Source of the DNA: Diplonema japonicum
Taxonomy: Eukaryota > Euglenozoa > Diplonemea > Diplonemida > Diplonemidae
DNA length: 64,000 nt
Reading direction: 5' to 3'
Assembly: GCA_964019335.1 (NCBI GenBank)
Contig: OZ025688.1
Coordinates: 248,001 to 312,000 of the forward strand
Position numbers and translations under genes: made by a program. The notes below the pieces were generated by a model that worked only from the letters and a program-made list of their open reading frames with translations, ran no database searches and was not told where the DNA came from. Below, piece by piece: positions 38,901 to 47,551 of this stretch; positions within the stretch are counted from its first letter, which is position 1, and every line of letters starts with the position of its first letter.

Positions 38901-39490
38901 AGTGCCAGACAAGGAAGTACAACTGCGACATCGGGATGGAGCGCTGGAGCGACGCCGAGTGCGGCTGCGGTTGCAGGCCGAACTCTTGCCCCGATGGCGA
39001 GTGCATGGGATGCGACGGGAAGTGCGCGCCAAGAATCTTCTGCAAGGCGAACCCCTGCTCGCTCCCTAGCGGGATGTGCGCGAACCCTGACGAGGAGTGT
39101 GTGACGGACGGCTGTGGCTGCACGAAGTGTGGGTGTGAAAAGAGGGTGTGCGACAAGACAACCCACATCTGCCCTGATGGCACTCTCATCAACAGGGACC
39201 CCACCAACAACTGCGAGTACCCCAAGTGCCCTTCCCCTGTGTGCCCTCTGGACGCGAAGCTCTGCCCCAACGGGAAGTACGTGTCTAGGAACCCGAAGAA
39301 CAACTGCGAGTTCGACCCGTGCGTGGGCGATGCCTGCACGGGCTGCAACAAGTGGCTGAAGTGTGCTTCGCTGGACTGCCCCAAGGCCCCTGGGAGCTGC
39401 TTCGGGTGCTGCCAGAAGTGCGTGATCGGGAACGACGGGACCTGCACTGGGGTGACCCCTGTGGAGGCCTGCCCGGTGAACACTCATTGA
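35906..39490 (+). CDS. Large secreted modular cysteine-rich protein (copy 3)
   Basis: This gene encodes 1,194 residues, identical in protein to copies 1 and 2. Leader and acceptor candidate are as in copy 2. Three identical proteins from one array suggest selection for dosage or very recent amplification. Confidence 0.88.
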   Translation: MKLLLLVCIIALTEGRRPPTLWKLEKPCWNEKKCRNCDGRCVKEEKVQCLRDPCEDSPCGDEEMCVANYCGECSACCLEPKECNKQSRVCEDGSEVFRDPFNNCRFPKCPEPVICTTDVFECADGTYLSRGGPNCEFPECPVPACVPKGYTFKGVPEICKRMKYACPKGMVHWSDEKCGCGCKPEPVICTTDVFECADGTYLSRGGPNCEFPECPVKIPACAPKGTTLYHDAKTCQIVNFFCEEGFEHWSNPYCGCGCKPKAVVEEGCPKGQCADCDGKCIDQVFCIHNPCLTDNGGCAADEECVGSCGCFKCGCKKRVCTEDAFICPDGTSLSRDPANNCEFPECPTRVCTQEVKTCPDGSFVSRDSKNGCAFPECPPVPACVPKGYTFKGVPEICKRIKYACPKGMVHWSDEKCGCGCKPEPVICTTDVFECADGTYLSRGGPNCEFPECPVKIPACAPKGTTLYHDAKTCQIVNFFCEEGFEHWSNPFCGCGCKPKAVVEEGCPKGQCADCEGKCIDQVFCIHNPCLTDNGGCAADEECVGSCGCFKCGCKKRVCTEDAFICPDGTSLSRDPANNCEFPKCPVPACAPEGATFMGDHKTCMVIDFVCEDGFEHWNDVKCGCGCKPKKEVCPKGQCADCDGKCVDQVFCIHNPCLTDNGGCAADEECVGSCGCFKCGCKKRVCTKDAFICPDGTSLSRDPANKCEFPECPTRVCTQEVKTCPDGSFVSRDSKNGCAFPECPVPACVPKGYTFKGVPEICKRIKYACPKGMVHWSNEKCGCGCKPEPVICTTDVFECADGTYLSRGGPNCEFPECPVKIPACAPKGTTAFFAPKTCQIINFFCEEGFEHWGNPDCGCGCKPKAVVEEGCPKGQCADCDGKCIDQVFCIHNPCLTDNGGCAADEECVGSCGCFKCGCKKRVCTEDAFICPDGTSLSRDPANNCEFPECPTRVCTQEVKTCPDGSFVSRDSTRGCTFPECPVPKCVSKGHTFVGTPESDKCQTRKYNCDIGMERWSDAECGCGCRPNSCPDGECMGCDGKCAPRIFCKANPCSLPSGMCANPDEECVTDGCGCTKCGCEKRVCDKTTHICPDGTLINRDPTNNCEYPKCPSPVCPLDAKLCPNGKYVSRNPKNNCEFDPCVGDACTGCNKWLKCASLDCPKAPGSCFGCCQKCVIGNDGTCTGVTPVEACPVNTH

Positions 39491-41026
39491 TCACAAAAGA
39501 TTTAGAAAAGAAAAAGAAAAAAAAAAAAAAAAAAGAAGAAAAGAGAACAACGCAACGAAAAAACCTGAAGGTTTTTATTATAGTAATTTCCCCCCCTTTT
39601 TTTTTTCTTTTTCTGAAAATAATTTTATTCGATTTTATTCACCTCCCTCCTTTTAGTATTACCCCTCCCGTTTTTTTTTTTTTTTTTTTTTTTTTTATTT
39701 GGTAGGGCACACGCCACAACGGTGGGTCGTCGGCTTTTTACCACTTTTTCGTTCCCCCCCCCCCCCCTTTCCTATCATAGTGAATTTCCGCTTTCATTTT
39801 TCGTTTGTTTGTCTTGTGGGTCTATTTAAGACTCCCAGGCATATCAGGGGAAAAAAAGAAAGAGAAACAAACTGAATTTATTCTAGTTTACCCAACTTGT
39901 ATGAAGAAAATACCGTTTTGCTTCTTTCTTTTCCAAATGGAAACTTTTATACCGGTAAAATGTGATTGCTTTTATCTTCAAAAGCCAAGGGGGTTCGTTT
40001 TCGTTTTTGCTGGCACCAGAAAAAAAAAAAAGAAATATGAGTTGAAACGGGAAACCGTTTTTTCTGGACAGTGGTTTTCAAGGAACAAACACACAAAGAA
40101 ATATTTCTGACTTTGTACTCGCTTTTTTTTTTTTTTTTTTTTTTTTTCTTATTTTATTTTATTTTTTCTGGGCTTTTTCTTTTTTTTTTTCTCTCTCGAA
40201 ATGAAGTTGAGAATAACCATTCCCACCTAAGAAAATAGAGAAGGAGTAAATAAAATGGAGTGCTGGCTTGTGCATGACTTCTCACTGTCACCCGGTTACA
40301 GTGGATTGACTGCAATCTTGTATGCAGTGCTCGCTTTGAGTGCAAAACAGGTGAAGAGTCTTTCCCCCCCCCCCCCCCCCATAATCCACACTCTGATTTT
40401 ATCGTAGCCACTTCATACTCTTGTTCTATTTGGGATTTTTTCTTTGCTGCCTAAACGTACAAGCCCATTATCTCGGGAATTCTGCAGAACTGTTGTCCCT
40501 TGCACAACAGGAGAGAAAGAAAAGGACAAAGTGGGAATGATCCATTGGGTCGTGTATCTTCGGGTAACCTACTTCCCAATGTGTGATCGGTTCTGTGGAC
40601 CGCGGAGTGGAATGAAAAGGAGGTTACCAGAGGAGTAAGGAAGCTTTCCTTCTTCTCTCTCTTAATATCTTTATTTGTTGAACCTTCTACCGGTCCCAAA
40701 ACGACCTCCACTCATCACTTTTCCCCTTTTTTCATCAGTTCTCAATTATTCCCTTTTTTTTTTTTTTTTCCTTTTTTTCTTATTGTTTTTGTTTTTCTTC
40801 TTTTTTTTTTTATTCTGTTTTTACCTCCCTTTTCTTCTCTTCGATACCCTTTCATTCACCCAGAAATATTTCAAAAGAGGTGTCGATCTCAGACCCTCAA
40901 AGGAGATATTCTCGGGGTTTTAGGGTGCAACCTCAATTCTTTTTCAACTGTTCTTTTTTGTTTTTCTTTCAACACGCACCGCCACCTCTGTTCAGGTTAA
41001 TTAGAAGAAGAAAAAAGAAAAAAGAA
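39491..41026 (+). other. Spacer of tandem unit 3
   Basis: Same as 29249-30784. It provides the 5' region of the chimeric fourth gene. Confidence 0.6.
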
Positions 41027-42847
41027 ATGAAGCTATTGCTCCTTGTTTGCATCATAGCCCTCACCGAAGGGCGTCGCCCTCCAACTCTGTGGAAGCTTGA
41101 GAAGCCCTGCTGGAACGAGAAGAAGTGCAGGAACTGCGATGGGAGGTGCGTGAAGGAGGAGAAGGTGCAGTGCCTGAGGGACCCCTGCGAGGACTCGCCT
41201 TGCGGTGACGAGGAGATGTGCGTTGCGAACTACTGTGGGGAGTGCAGCGCTTGCTGCCTGGAGCCGAAGGAGTGCAACAAGCAGTCGAGGGTGTGCGAGG
41301 ACGGGAGCGAGGTCTTCAGGGACCCCTTCAACAACTGCAGGTTCCCGAAATGCCCTAGTTTCCCTGCTTGCACAGAAGAAGCGAAGCTCTGCCCCAACGG
41401 GAAGTCCGTGACTAGAAACCCGAAGAACAACTGTGAGTTCGACCCGTGCGTGGGCGATGCTTGCAAGGGCTGTGAGTCGGCCTTGAAATGTCCCAGCTTG
41501 GACTGCCCGAATGCCCCTGGGAGCTGCTACGGGTGCTGCCAGACATGTGTAATTGGAAACGACGGGACCTGCACCGGTGTGACCCCTGTGGAGGCCTGCC
41601 CTTCTTTCCCTGCTTGCACAGAAGAAGCGAAGCTCTGCCCCAATGGGAAGTCCGTGACAAGGAACCCGAAAAACAACTGTGAGTTCGACCCGTGCGTGGG
41701 CGATGCCTGCACGGACTGTGAGTCGGCTTTGAAATGTGCCAGCTTGGACTGCCCGAATGCCCCTGGGAGCTGCTACGGGTGCTGCCAGAAGTGTGTAATT
41801 GGAAACGACGGGACCTGCACTGGGGTGACCCCTGTGGAGGCCTGTCCTTCTTTCCCTGCTTGCACAGAAGAAGCGAAGCTCTGCCCCAACGGGAAGTCCG
41901 TGACTAGAAACCCGAAGAACAACTGTGAGTTCGACCCGTGCGTGGGCGATGCCTGCAAGGGCTGTGAGTCGGCTTTGAAATGTCCCAGCTTGGACTGCCC
42001 GAATGCCCCTGGGAGCTGCTACGGGTGCTGCCAGAAGTGTGTAATTGGAAACGACGGGACCTGCACTGGGGTGACCCCTGTGGAGGCCTGTCCTTCTTTC
42101 CCTGCTTGCACAGAAGAAGCGAAGCTCTGCCCCAACGGGAAGTCCGTGACTAGAAACCCGAAGAACAACTGTGAGTTCGACCCGTGCGTGGGCGATGCCT
42201 GCAAGGGCTGTGAGTCGGCTTTGAAATGTCCCAGCTTGGACTGCCCGAATGCCCCTGGGAGCTGCTACGGGTGCTGCCAGAAGTGTGTAATTGGAAACGA
42301 CGGGACCTGCACTGGGGTGACCCCTGTGGAGGCCTGCCCTTCTTTCCCTGCTTGCACAGAAGAAGCGAAGCTCTGCCCCAACGGGAAGTACGTGTCTAGG
42401 AACCCGAAGAACAACTGTGAGTTCGACCCGTGCGTGGGCGATGCTTGCAAGGGCTGTGAGTCGGCTTTGAAGTGTCCCAGCTTGGACTGCCCGAATGCCC
42501 CTGGGAGCTGCTACGGGTGCTGCCAGAAGTGTGTAATTGGAAACGACGGGACCTGCACTGGGGTGACCCCTGTGGAGGCCTGCCCTTCTTTCCCTGCTTG
42601 CACAGAAGAAGCGAAGCTCTGCCCCAACGGGAAGTACGTGTCTAGGAACCCGAAGAACAACTGTGAGTTCGACCCGTGCGTGGGCGATGCTTGCAAGGGC
42701 TGTGAGTCGGCTTTGAAGTGTCCCAGCTTGGACTGCCCGAATGCCCCTGGGAGCTGCTACGGGTGCTGCCAGAAGTGCGTGATCGGGAACGACGGAACCT
42801 GCACTGGGGTGACCCCTGTGGAGGCCTGCCCCGTTGACACCCACTGA
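41027..42847 (+). CDS. Chimeric large-family gene with six amplified C-terminal modules
   Basis: This gene encodes 606 residues. Residues 1-110 (signal peptide, module Z0 and first X module) match copies 1-3. From 41357 the sequence switches to six tandem repeats of 82 residues (246 bp), each SFPACTEEAKLCPNGK..., then GSCYGCCQKCV and TGVTPVEACP. The single matching unit in copies 1-3 is their C-terminal one. The gene ends in VDTH. Repeats 1-4 carry KSVTRN and repeats 5-6 KYVSRN, the latter closer to copies 1-3. No membrane segment or GPI tail is present, so the product should be secreted. The structure fits an internal deletion joined to serial expansion of the last module. Confidence 0.9.
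   Translation: MKLLLLVCIIALTEGRRPPTLWKLEKPCWNEKKCRNCDGRCVKEEKVQCLRDPCEDSPCGDEEMCVANYCGECSACCLEPKECNKQSRVCEDGSEVFRDPFNNCRFPKCPSFPACTEEAKLCPNGKSVTRNPKNNCEFDPCVGDACKGCESALKCPSLDCPNAPGSCYGCCQTCVIGNDGTCTGVTPVEACPSFPACTEEAKLCPNGKSVTRNPKNNCEFDPCVGDACTDCESALKCASLDCPNAPGSCYGCCQKCVIGNDGTCTGVTPVEACPSFPACTEEAKLCPNGKSVTRNPKNNCEFDPCVGDACKGCESALKCPSLDCPNAPGSCYGCCQKCVIGNDGTCTGVTPVEACPSFPACTEEAKLCPNGKSVTRNPKNNCEFDPCVGDACKGCESALKCPSLDCPNAPGSCYGCCQKCVIGNDGTCTGVTPVEACPSFPACTEEAKLCPNGKYVSRNPKNNCEFDPCVGDACKGCESALKCPSLDCPNAPGSCYGCCQKCVIGNDGTCTGVTPVEACPSFPACTEEAKLCPNGKYVSRNPKNNCEFDPCVGDACKGCESALKCPSLDCPNAPGSCYGCCQKCVIGNDGTCTGVTPVEACPVDTH
41357..42832 (+). repeat. Six 246-bp in-frame coding repeats
   Basis: Repeat starts at 41357, 41603, 41849, 42095, 42341 and 42587. 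Each encodes 82 residues with 12 cysteines. Differences include CKGC/CTDC, CQT/CQK and SVTRN/YVSRN. Confidence 0.92.
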
Positions 42848-43720
42848 AACAAAGCAGATTTAAAAGAATATGACTGAAGCTACTTTTGTACAATATGATG
42901 AAAGTGTCTTGCTCTCTGTGACAATGAACAATCTATTACTGTGTTCTAGGGTTCTAAACACTCAAGATAGTTCTTTATTGTGACAGTTTTACGATTTTTT
43001 TTTATTCCACTCATCTTCCATTCCAGATTGTGATTATCTAGTAATGTTTCTTCTTCTCGTGTATTGGAGTGAAATTAAATCACTCTTCTATAGACAACAT
43101 TACACCCACTCGCACTTGTGGAATCAAAAATGAGTTCTTCTTACATCTACGTCCTACCTTTCGTTTCGCCACCCCCACCCAAAAAATGAAAAGGAAGACG
43201 CAAAATGTGTCTGAACTTTTCTTCTAGGGATTGGCTACTATTTGGCACTTTTTCTATTTTTTTTTTAAAGGTGGTGGGGATAGCATGGAAAGATATTATT
43301 GGAAAGATCATAACCTGAGTCCTCGGGTTATCTTTTGTTACTTTTTTGCTGCTTTTTCCTCCACAGAACGAAGCAAGAAAATACTGTCCTTTTGTTTTCC
43401 TTTACCAAAAAAAGAATTCTCCTTTTTTTTTTTTTTAAAGGTGGTGTATAGTAGTTTGCTCTATAATAGTACCTCTTTGAATTAAGATGTTCCAAAAATG
43501 TTCTATAGAGCAGTGGCTCGGTCATTTTTTGAAGCATATCGAAGAGGAGGAAAGGACGGGCTCTCTCAATTTATCAAAATAGCCGGTGCTTGCCGCCACC
43601 AAGTACCGGCCTCCTTTGCTCCCTTATTTTTGTTTTCTCGTATTTTTTACTTACCTATTTACTTTGAAAAGAGGAAGGGGGGAAAAAAAAAAAAAAAAAA
43701 AAAAAAACACAAAAACAAAA
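42848..43720 (+). other. Spacer between large genes and the second family A block
   Basis: I support no gene here. It is unlike the 1,536-bp spacer from the stop onward. It contains two T-run plus AAAGGTGGTG motifs (about 43266 and 43437), a 9-bp inverted repeat (TGCTCTATA 43457-43465 and TATAGAGCA 43504-43512), and an A run before the next ATG. Confidence 0.5.
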
Positions 43721-44104
43721 ATGTCGATCAGGATGCTCCTCGTTGTTTGCCTTGCTGCTGTTGCCCTTGCTGACACGTTCCAGATCCAACAGTGCACGAA
43801 CAAGAAGGCGACCGGTAAAAAGATGAACATCAAGACAACAGGGTGCAACGCACTCACCTTCGGGAAGGCGAAGTTCAACCTTGCCCTCTCAGGGGTGAAG
43901 GGACGCACGTCAAACTCGACCCTCGTTGCTGTGGTGAAGGACTACCCGAGCAACAAGTGCACGGGGACCGTGAAGTCCACAGGCGCCGTTGCCTGTACTT
44001 GCGTGGGCAGCAATGCCTTCTCCTTCGTGTGCAACGGGAGTCCTGCCATCGCCATCCCCTCCCTCTTCCTCCTCGCCGCCTCCCTCGTGGTCTACTTGTT
44101 GTAG
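43721..44104 (+). CDS. Family A1 GPI-type six-cysteine surface protein (copy c)
   Basis: This gene encodes 127 residues, identical in protein to 11338 and 17033 although it lies about 26 kb away, beyond the B and large-gene arrays. Only the last 20 nt of leader (CACAAAAACAAAA) resemble the 17033 copy. Further upstream the sequence is unrelated. Downstream similarity to 11722 onward continues with substitutions and small indels, so the coding sequence is better conserved than its spacer. Confidence 0.88.
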   Translation: MSIRMLLVVCLAAVALADTFQIQQCTNKKATGKKMNIKTTGCNALTFGKAKFNLALSGVKGRTSNSTLVAVVKDYPSNKCTGTVKSTGAVACTCVGSNAFSFVCNGSPAIAIPSLFLLAASLVVYLL

Positions 44105-44805
44105 GTTGGCGACGAACAAAGACAACAAGTTCTTTGTTTACTAAGATAACGGTTCACTTTACACCTCTTCCCCCCTCCCTTCGTTGCTGCTTCATTCTTT
44201 TGAATTCAAACTTGTTTAATTCTATTTCTGAAACAAATTGAAACATTCTTGTGTTTTTCAGTTTATTCGCTAGCTTCTTCTGTTTTTCTTCTCTTTATCT
44301 TCTCACTGTCCACCTCTGCCCTCCCAAAGGCAAAGGGGAAGTGGGCAAAGGTGAAGCGGAGAAGGGGGGTGGTGACAATCTCACCGTGAAAAGGCCGTCC
44401 ACTGCAGCGGTAGAATGGCAAGGAAGGCTCTTCTTTGCTGTTTTTGCGTGTGGATGTCATCCACTCCCCCTCGGCCCAAAATATACATCTTTTTTCTTTT
44501 TTCTTCCCTTTCTTTTTTACTCTTGCAAGAACGAGTCTTTGACTTGTCCAAACAAAAGGGGAACGTTGGCAACGTGTTTACGGGTTATAAACTTCTCCAG
44601 GTTTGCACCCCGACACATTACTAACAACGGCAATTTTTTTCCTTTTTCTGTCTTTCATGCTGTACTTCTTTTCCTGTTTTTTTTATTTTTTTTTTATTAT
44701 TGTTTGACTTTCAGCTTGTTGCCTTTGGGTTCACACCACTCACCACAGATTTCTTACCGTCTCTCCAATCCCAACCTTCAAAAACACAAAACAAATCCGG
44801 GAAAA
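44105..44805 (+). other. A1-A4 spacer
   Basis: A diverged version of 11722-12426. The inverted repeat at 44235-44264 keeps pairing through a T-G wobble (AAATTGAA with TTCAGTTT). No gene is seen. Confidence 0.6.
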
Positions 44806-45189
44806 ATGTCGATCAGGATGCTCCTCGTTGTTTGCCTTGCTGCCGTTGCCCTTGCTGACTCGTTCCAGATCCAACAGTGCACGAACAAGAAGGCGACCGG
44901 TGTAAGGTTGAACATCACAACAACAGGGTGCAACATAGTCACCTTCGGGAAGACGGAGTTCAACCTTGTCCTCTCAGTGATAAGGGGACACACTTCAAAC
45001 TCAACCCTCCTTGGTCTGTTGAAGGAGTACCCGAGCAACAAGTGCACGGGGGCCGTGAAGTCCACAGACGCCATTGCCTGTGGTTGCGTGGGCAGCAATG
45101 CCTTCTCCTTCGTGTGCAATGGGGGTCCTGCCATCGCCATCCCCTCCCTCTTCCTCCTCGCCGCCTCCCTCGTGGTCTACTTGTTGTAG
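44806..45189 (+). CDS. Family A4 (A1 variant) GPI-type six-cysteine surface protein
   Basis: This gene encodes 127 residues, aligned with A1 without gaps. The signal peptide MSIRMLLVVCLAAVALA and the GPI-type tail are identical to A1, while the ectodomain carries about 20 substitutions (for example GVRLNITTTGCNIVTFGKTE). All six cysteines remain, the motif is CGC instead of CTC, and a new NIT sequon appears alongside the NST. Change is concentrated in the exposed domain, as expected if this part is under diversifying pressure or free of conversion. Confidence 0.88.
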   Translation: MSIRMLLVVCLAAVALADSFQIQQCTNKKATGVRLNITTTGCNIVTFGKTEFNLVLSVIRGHTSNSTLLGLLKEYPSNKCTGAVKSTDAIACGCVGSNAFSFVCNGGPAIAIPSLFLLAASLVVYLL

Positions 45190-45968
45190 GTTGGCGACGA
45201 ACAAAGACAACAAGTTCTTTGTTTACTAAGATAACGGTTCACTTTACAACTCTTCCCCCCTCCCTTCGTTGCTGCTTCATTCTTTTGAATTGAAACTTGC
45301 TTACTTCTATTTCTGATAACAAATTAAAACATTCTTTTTTTTGTTGTGTTTTTCAATTTATTCGCTAGCTTCTTCTGTTTTTCTTCTCTTTATCTTCCCA
45401 CTGTCCACCTCTGCCCTCCCAAAGGCAAAGGGGAAGTGGGCAAAGGTGAAGCGGAGAAGGGGGGTGGTGACAATCTCACCGTGAAAAGGCCGTCCACTGC
45501 AGCGGTAGAATGGCAAGGAAGGCTCTTCTTTGCTGTTTTTGCGTGTGGATGTCACCCACTCCCCTCGGCCCAAAATATACATCTTCTTCTTTTTTCCCTT
45601 TCTTTTTATTCTTCTTCTTACAACAACGAGTCTTTGACTTGTCCAAACAAAAGGGGAACGTTGGCAACGTGTTTACGTTACCTTACGTTACCTTTTTTTT
45701 ATTCGACTCCAAGCAATGTTTCTCGCCCAGATGCCGTCCATCTCATCGCGACAAACAGCCACCGCAGGCACCAGACAGCAACCGCAGAACGGTGACCGAT
45801 TAGTGTGAATTTCTCCCTGAACGGTGAGCACCCACCCGCACACCGAAATTTATCAAATTTATTGTTTGACTTTCAGCTTGTTGCCTTTGGGTTCACACCA
45901 CTCACCACAGATTTCTTACCTTCTCTCCAATCCCAACCTTCAAAAACACAAAAAACAAATCCGAAAAA
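45190..45968 (+). other. A4-A2 spacer with a replaced segment
   Basis: Similar to the other A1-A2 spacers, except that about 45675-45855 holds unrelated sequence (ACGTTACCTTACGTTACC and onward). The usual TTGTTTGACTTTCAG resumes near 45860. No gene is seen. Confidence 0.55.
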
Positions 45969-46349
45969 ATGTCGATCAGGATGCTCCTCGTTGCCTGCCT
46001 CGTTGCCGCCTCTCTTGCGGACTCGTTCCAGATCCAGCAGTGCACGAGTGGGAACGCGACGGGCCCCAAGCTGAGCATCGAGCTTGCGGGGTGCAGCCTG
46101 CTGACGTTCGGTGATAAGCCGTACAACCTCAGCCTGACTGGGGTTAAGGGGTCCAACCTCTACCAGAACCTCACTGCTGTGGGGAACTCCTTCACCGACA
46201 ACAAGTGCAAGAATGCGAACCCCGCCACAACCGATATTTCGTGCACCTGCGCCTCCGACAGCCAGTTCACCTTTGTGTGCGATGGGGCCTCCTTCGCCGT
46301 CCCCTCCCTCCTTGTCCTCGTGGCCTCTGTCATGGTTTACATGATGTGA
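45969..46349 (+). CDS. Family A2 GPI-type six-cysteine surface protein (copy c)
   Basis: This gene encodes 126 residues, identical in protein to 12427 and 18122, with the same leader over at least 90 nt. The downstream sequence diverges from the stop codon. Features are as for copy a. Confidence 0.88.
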   Translation: MSIRMLLVACLVAASLADSFQIQQCTSGNATGPKLSIELAGCSLLTFGDKPYNLSLTGVKGSNLYQNLTAVGNSFTDNKCKNANPATTDISCTCASDSQFTFVCDGASFAVPSLLVLVASVMVYMM

Positions 46350-46761
46350 AAGTGAGGGTTGTGCGGGAAAAAACACGGACCGCGAAGTCCCTTAAGGTTT
46401 AATTAAGTTTTAACATAAAAATAGACATTAACAGAGAAGGTTTTTTTACGGGATCTGGGGGGGGAAACAAGGGAAACATTTCTCCGGTATTCGCCTCTGC
46501 GATGACCTCTTTCCATTCGCTGCTTTTCTATTCTCTCTTCTCGTTGTTCCGTGTCTTTGAAGATGGCAGCTCGATAGCCGTTCTGCTGTCACCCATAGTA
46601 AGTATGCACTTCTAGCATGCTGGGGGGAGCTCCTTCTTCGCTTAAACGGTTCCTCTATGTATTCCTCTTTCGTTTTTTTTTTTTTTTCCATTTCTATATG
46701 AGAATAAAAACGTATCACCTTTGCAGATAACTTATCTTTAATCACACAACTTTCAAACAAG
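46350..46761 (+). other. A2-A3 spacer of the second block
   Basis: No gene is seen. Most is unlike 12808-13352, but a diverged hairpin remains at 46601-46621, and a T run and ATCACACAACTTTCAAACAAG leader precede the ATG. Confidence 0.55.
46601..46621 (+). promoter_or_regulatory. Conserved A3 upstream hairpin, diverged copy
   Basis: AGTATGC/GCATGCT, with the changed base still pairing as a T-G wobble and a new loop ACTTCTA, 161 nt before ATG 46762. Confidence 0.45.
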
Positions 46762-47133
46762 ATGTTCACCAGGATGCTCCTCGTTGCCTGCCTCACTGCC
46801 GTTGCCCTTGCTGACAACTACCAGTTCCAGGTGTGCACAGCTGGGAACGTGACGGGGTCGAAGTTCGACATTGAGAACGACAAGTGCACGGTGATCACGA
46901 GCACGAACACGAACTTCACCCTGACGGGTGTTACGGGTCTTGCTGAGAACCAGACCCTCGCTGGTGTGCTGAACGTGTTCAGCGATGACGTGTGCACGGC
47001 TCCCGCCAGCATGTCCACAGATGTTGCCTGCGACTGTGGCAGCAACGCCTACGCCCTGGTGTGCGATGGGGCTTCCTTCGCCGTCCCCTCCCTCCTTGTC
47101 CTCGTGGCCTCTGTCATGGTTTACATGATGTGA
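46762..47133 (+). CDS. Family A3 GPI-type six-cysteine surface protein (copy e)
   Basis: This gene encodes 123 residues with a single residue change from 13353 (CDC instead of CTC in the paired-cysteine motif). All other features are intact. Flanks differ from the other A3 copies apart from the diverged hairpin. Confidence 0.88.
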   Translation: MFTRMLLVACLTAVALADNYQFQVCTAGNVTGSKFDIENDKCTVITSTNTNFTLTGVTGLAENQTLAGVLNVFSDDVCTAPASMSTDVACDCGSNAYALVCDGASFAVPSLLVLVASVMVYMM

Positions 47134-47551
47134 GCATGCGATACAGGGAATGAACAGTAGAATAGAAATCAAAATGAACCTTCATAACTATACCTATTTC
47201 CGTTGCTGCACATATGCCTTTGTGATCGTACGTATAACATGTAGGATCGCTGATGCTATGTGCGGCCATACCCGTTTATTGATTGATTCTCGTTCACTTT
47301 TTTCTTAGTTTTTCTTTTATTTTTTTTTAGTTTCCCGGGCGTGTAATCATCCGTTTCACCCACCTTTCCTGAATGGATGGACACGGCTTTTTCATGTGTC
47401 TCCCGGCTCCAACACCCCAGCCCAAATGCTCCACTCGCTCAAACTGTTTCACTTTATCTTTAGTTTTTTTTACTTCCCCCACTCCCCTCCAGTTTGAAAA
47501 GAACCTAAAGAAAAAGAAAACAACGTCACGCAGTTTATATTACACAAGAAG
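47134..47551 (+). other. Spacer at the right end of the surface-gene array
   Basis: No gene is seen. It is T-rich with a pyrimidine tract near 47459-47490 (CTTCCCCCACTCCCCTCCAG), a candidate acceptor about 60 nt before ATG 47552. Confidence 0.55.

Larger units (their letters stand above)
35906..41026 (+). repeat. 5,121-bp tandem unit 3
   Basis: Gene plus spacer. The identity continues into the first 330 nt of the next gene and then stops. Confidence 0.88.

Noticed and set aside
41357-42832. Evenly spaced repeats that could suggest a CRISPR array
   Set aside because: The 246-bp repeats are continuous, in frame and encode a cysteine-rich protein. No short repeat/spacer structure exists.
44251-44805. 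Long N-terminal extension of the A4 gene through the spacer
   Set aside because: The spacer happens to be open in frame. The true start is the conserved MSIRMLL at 44806, as in all other A genes.
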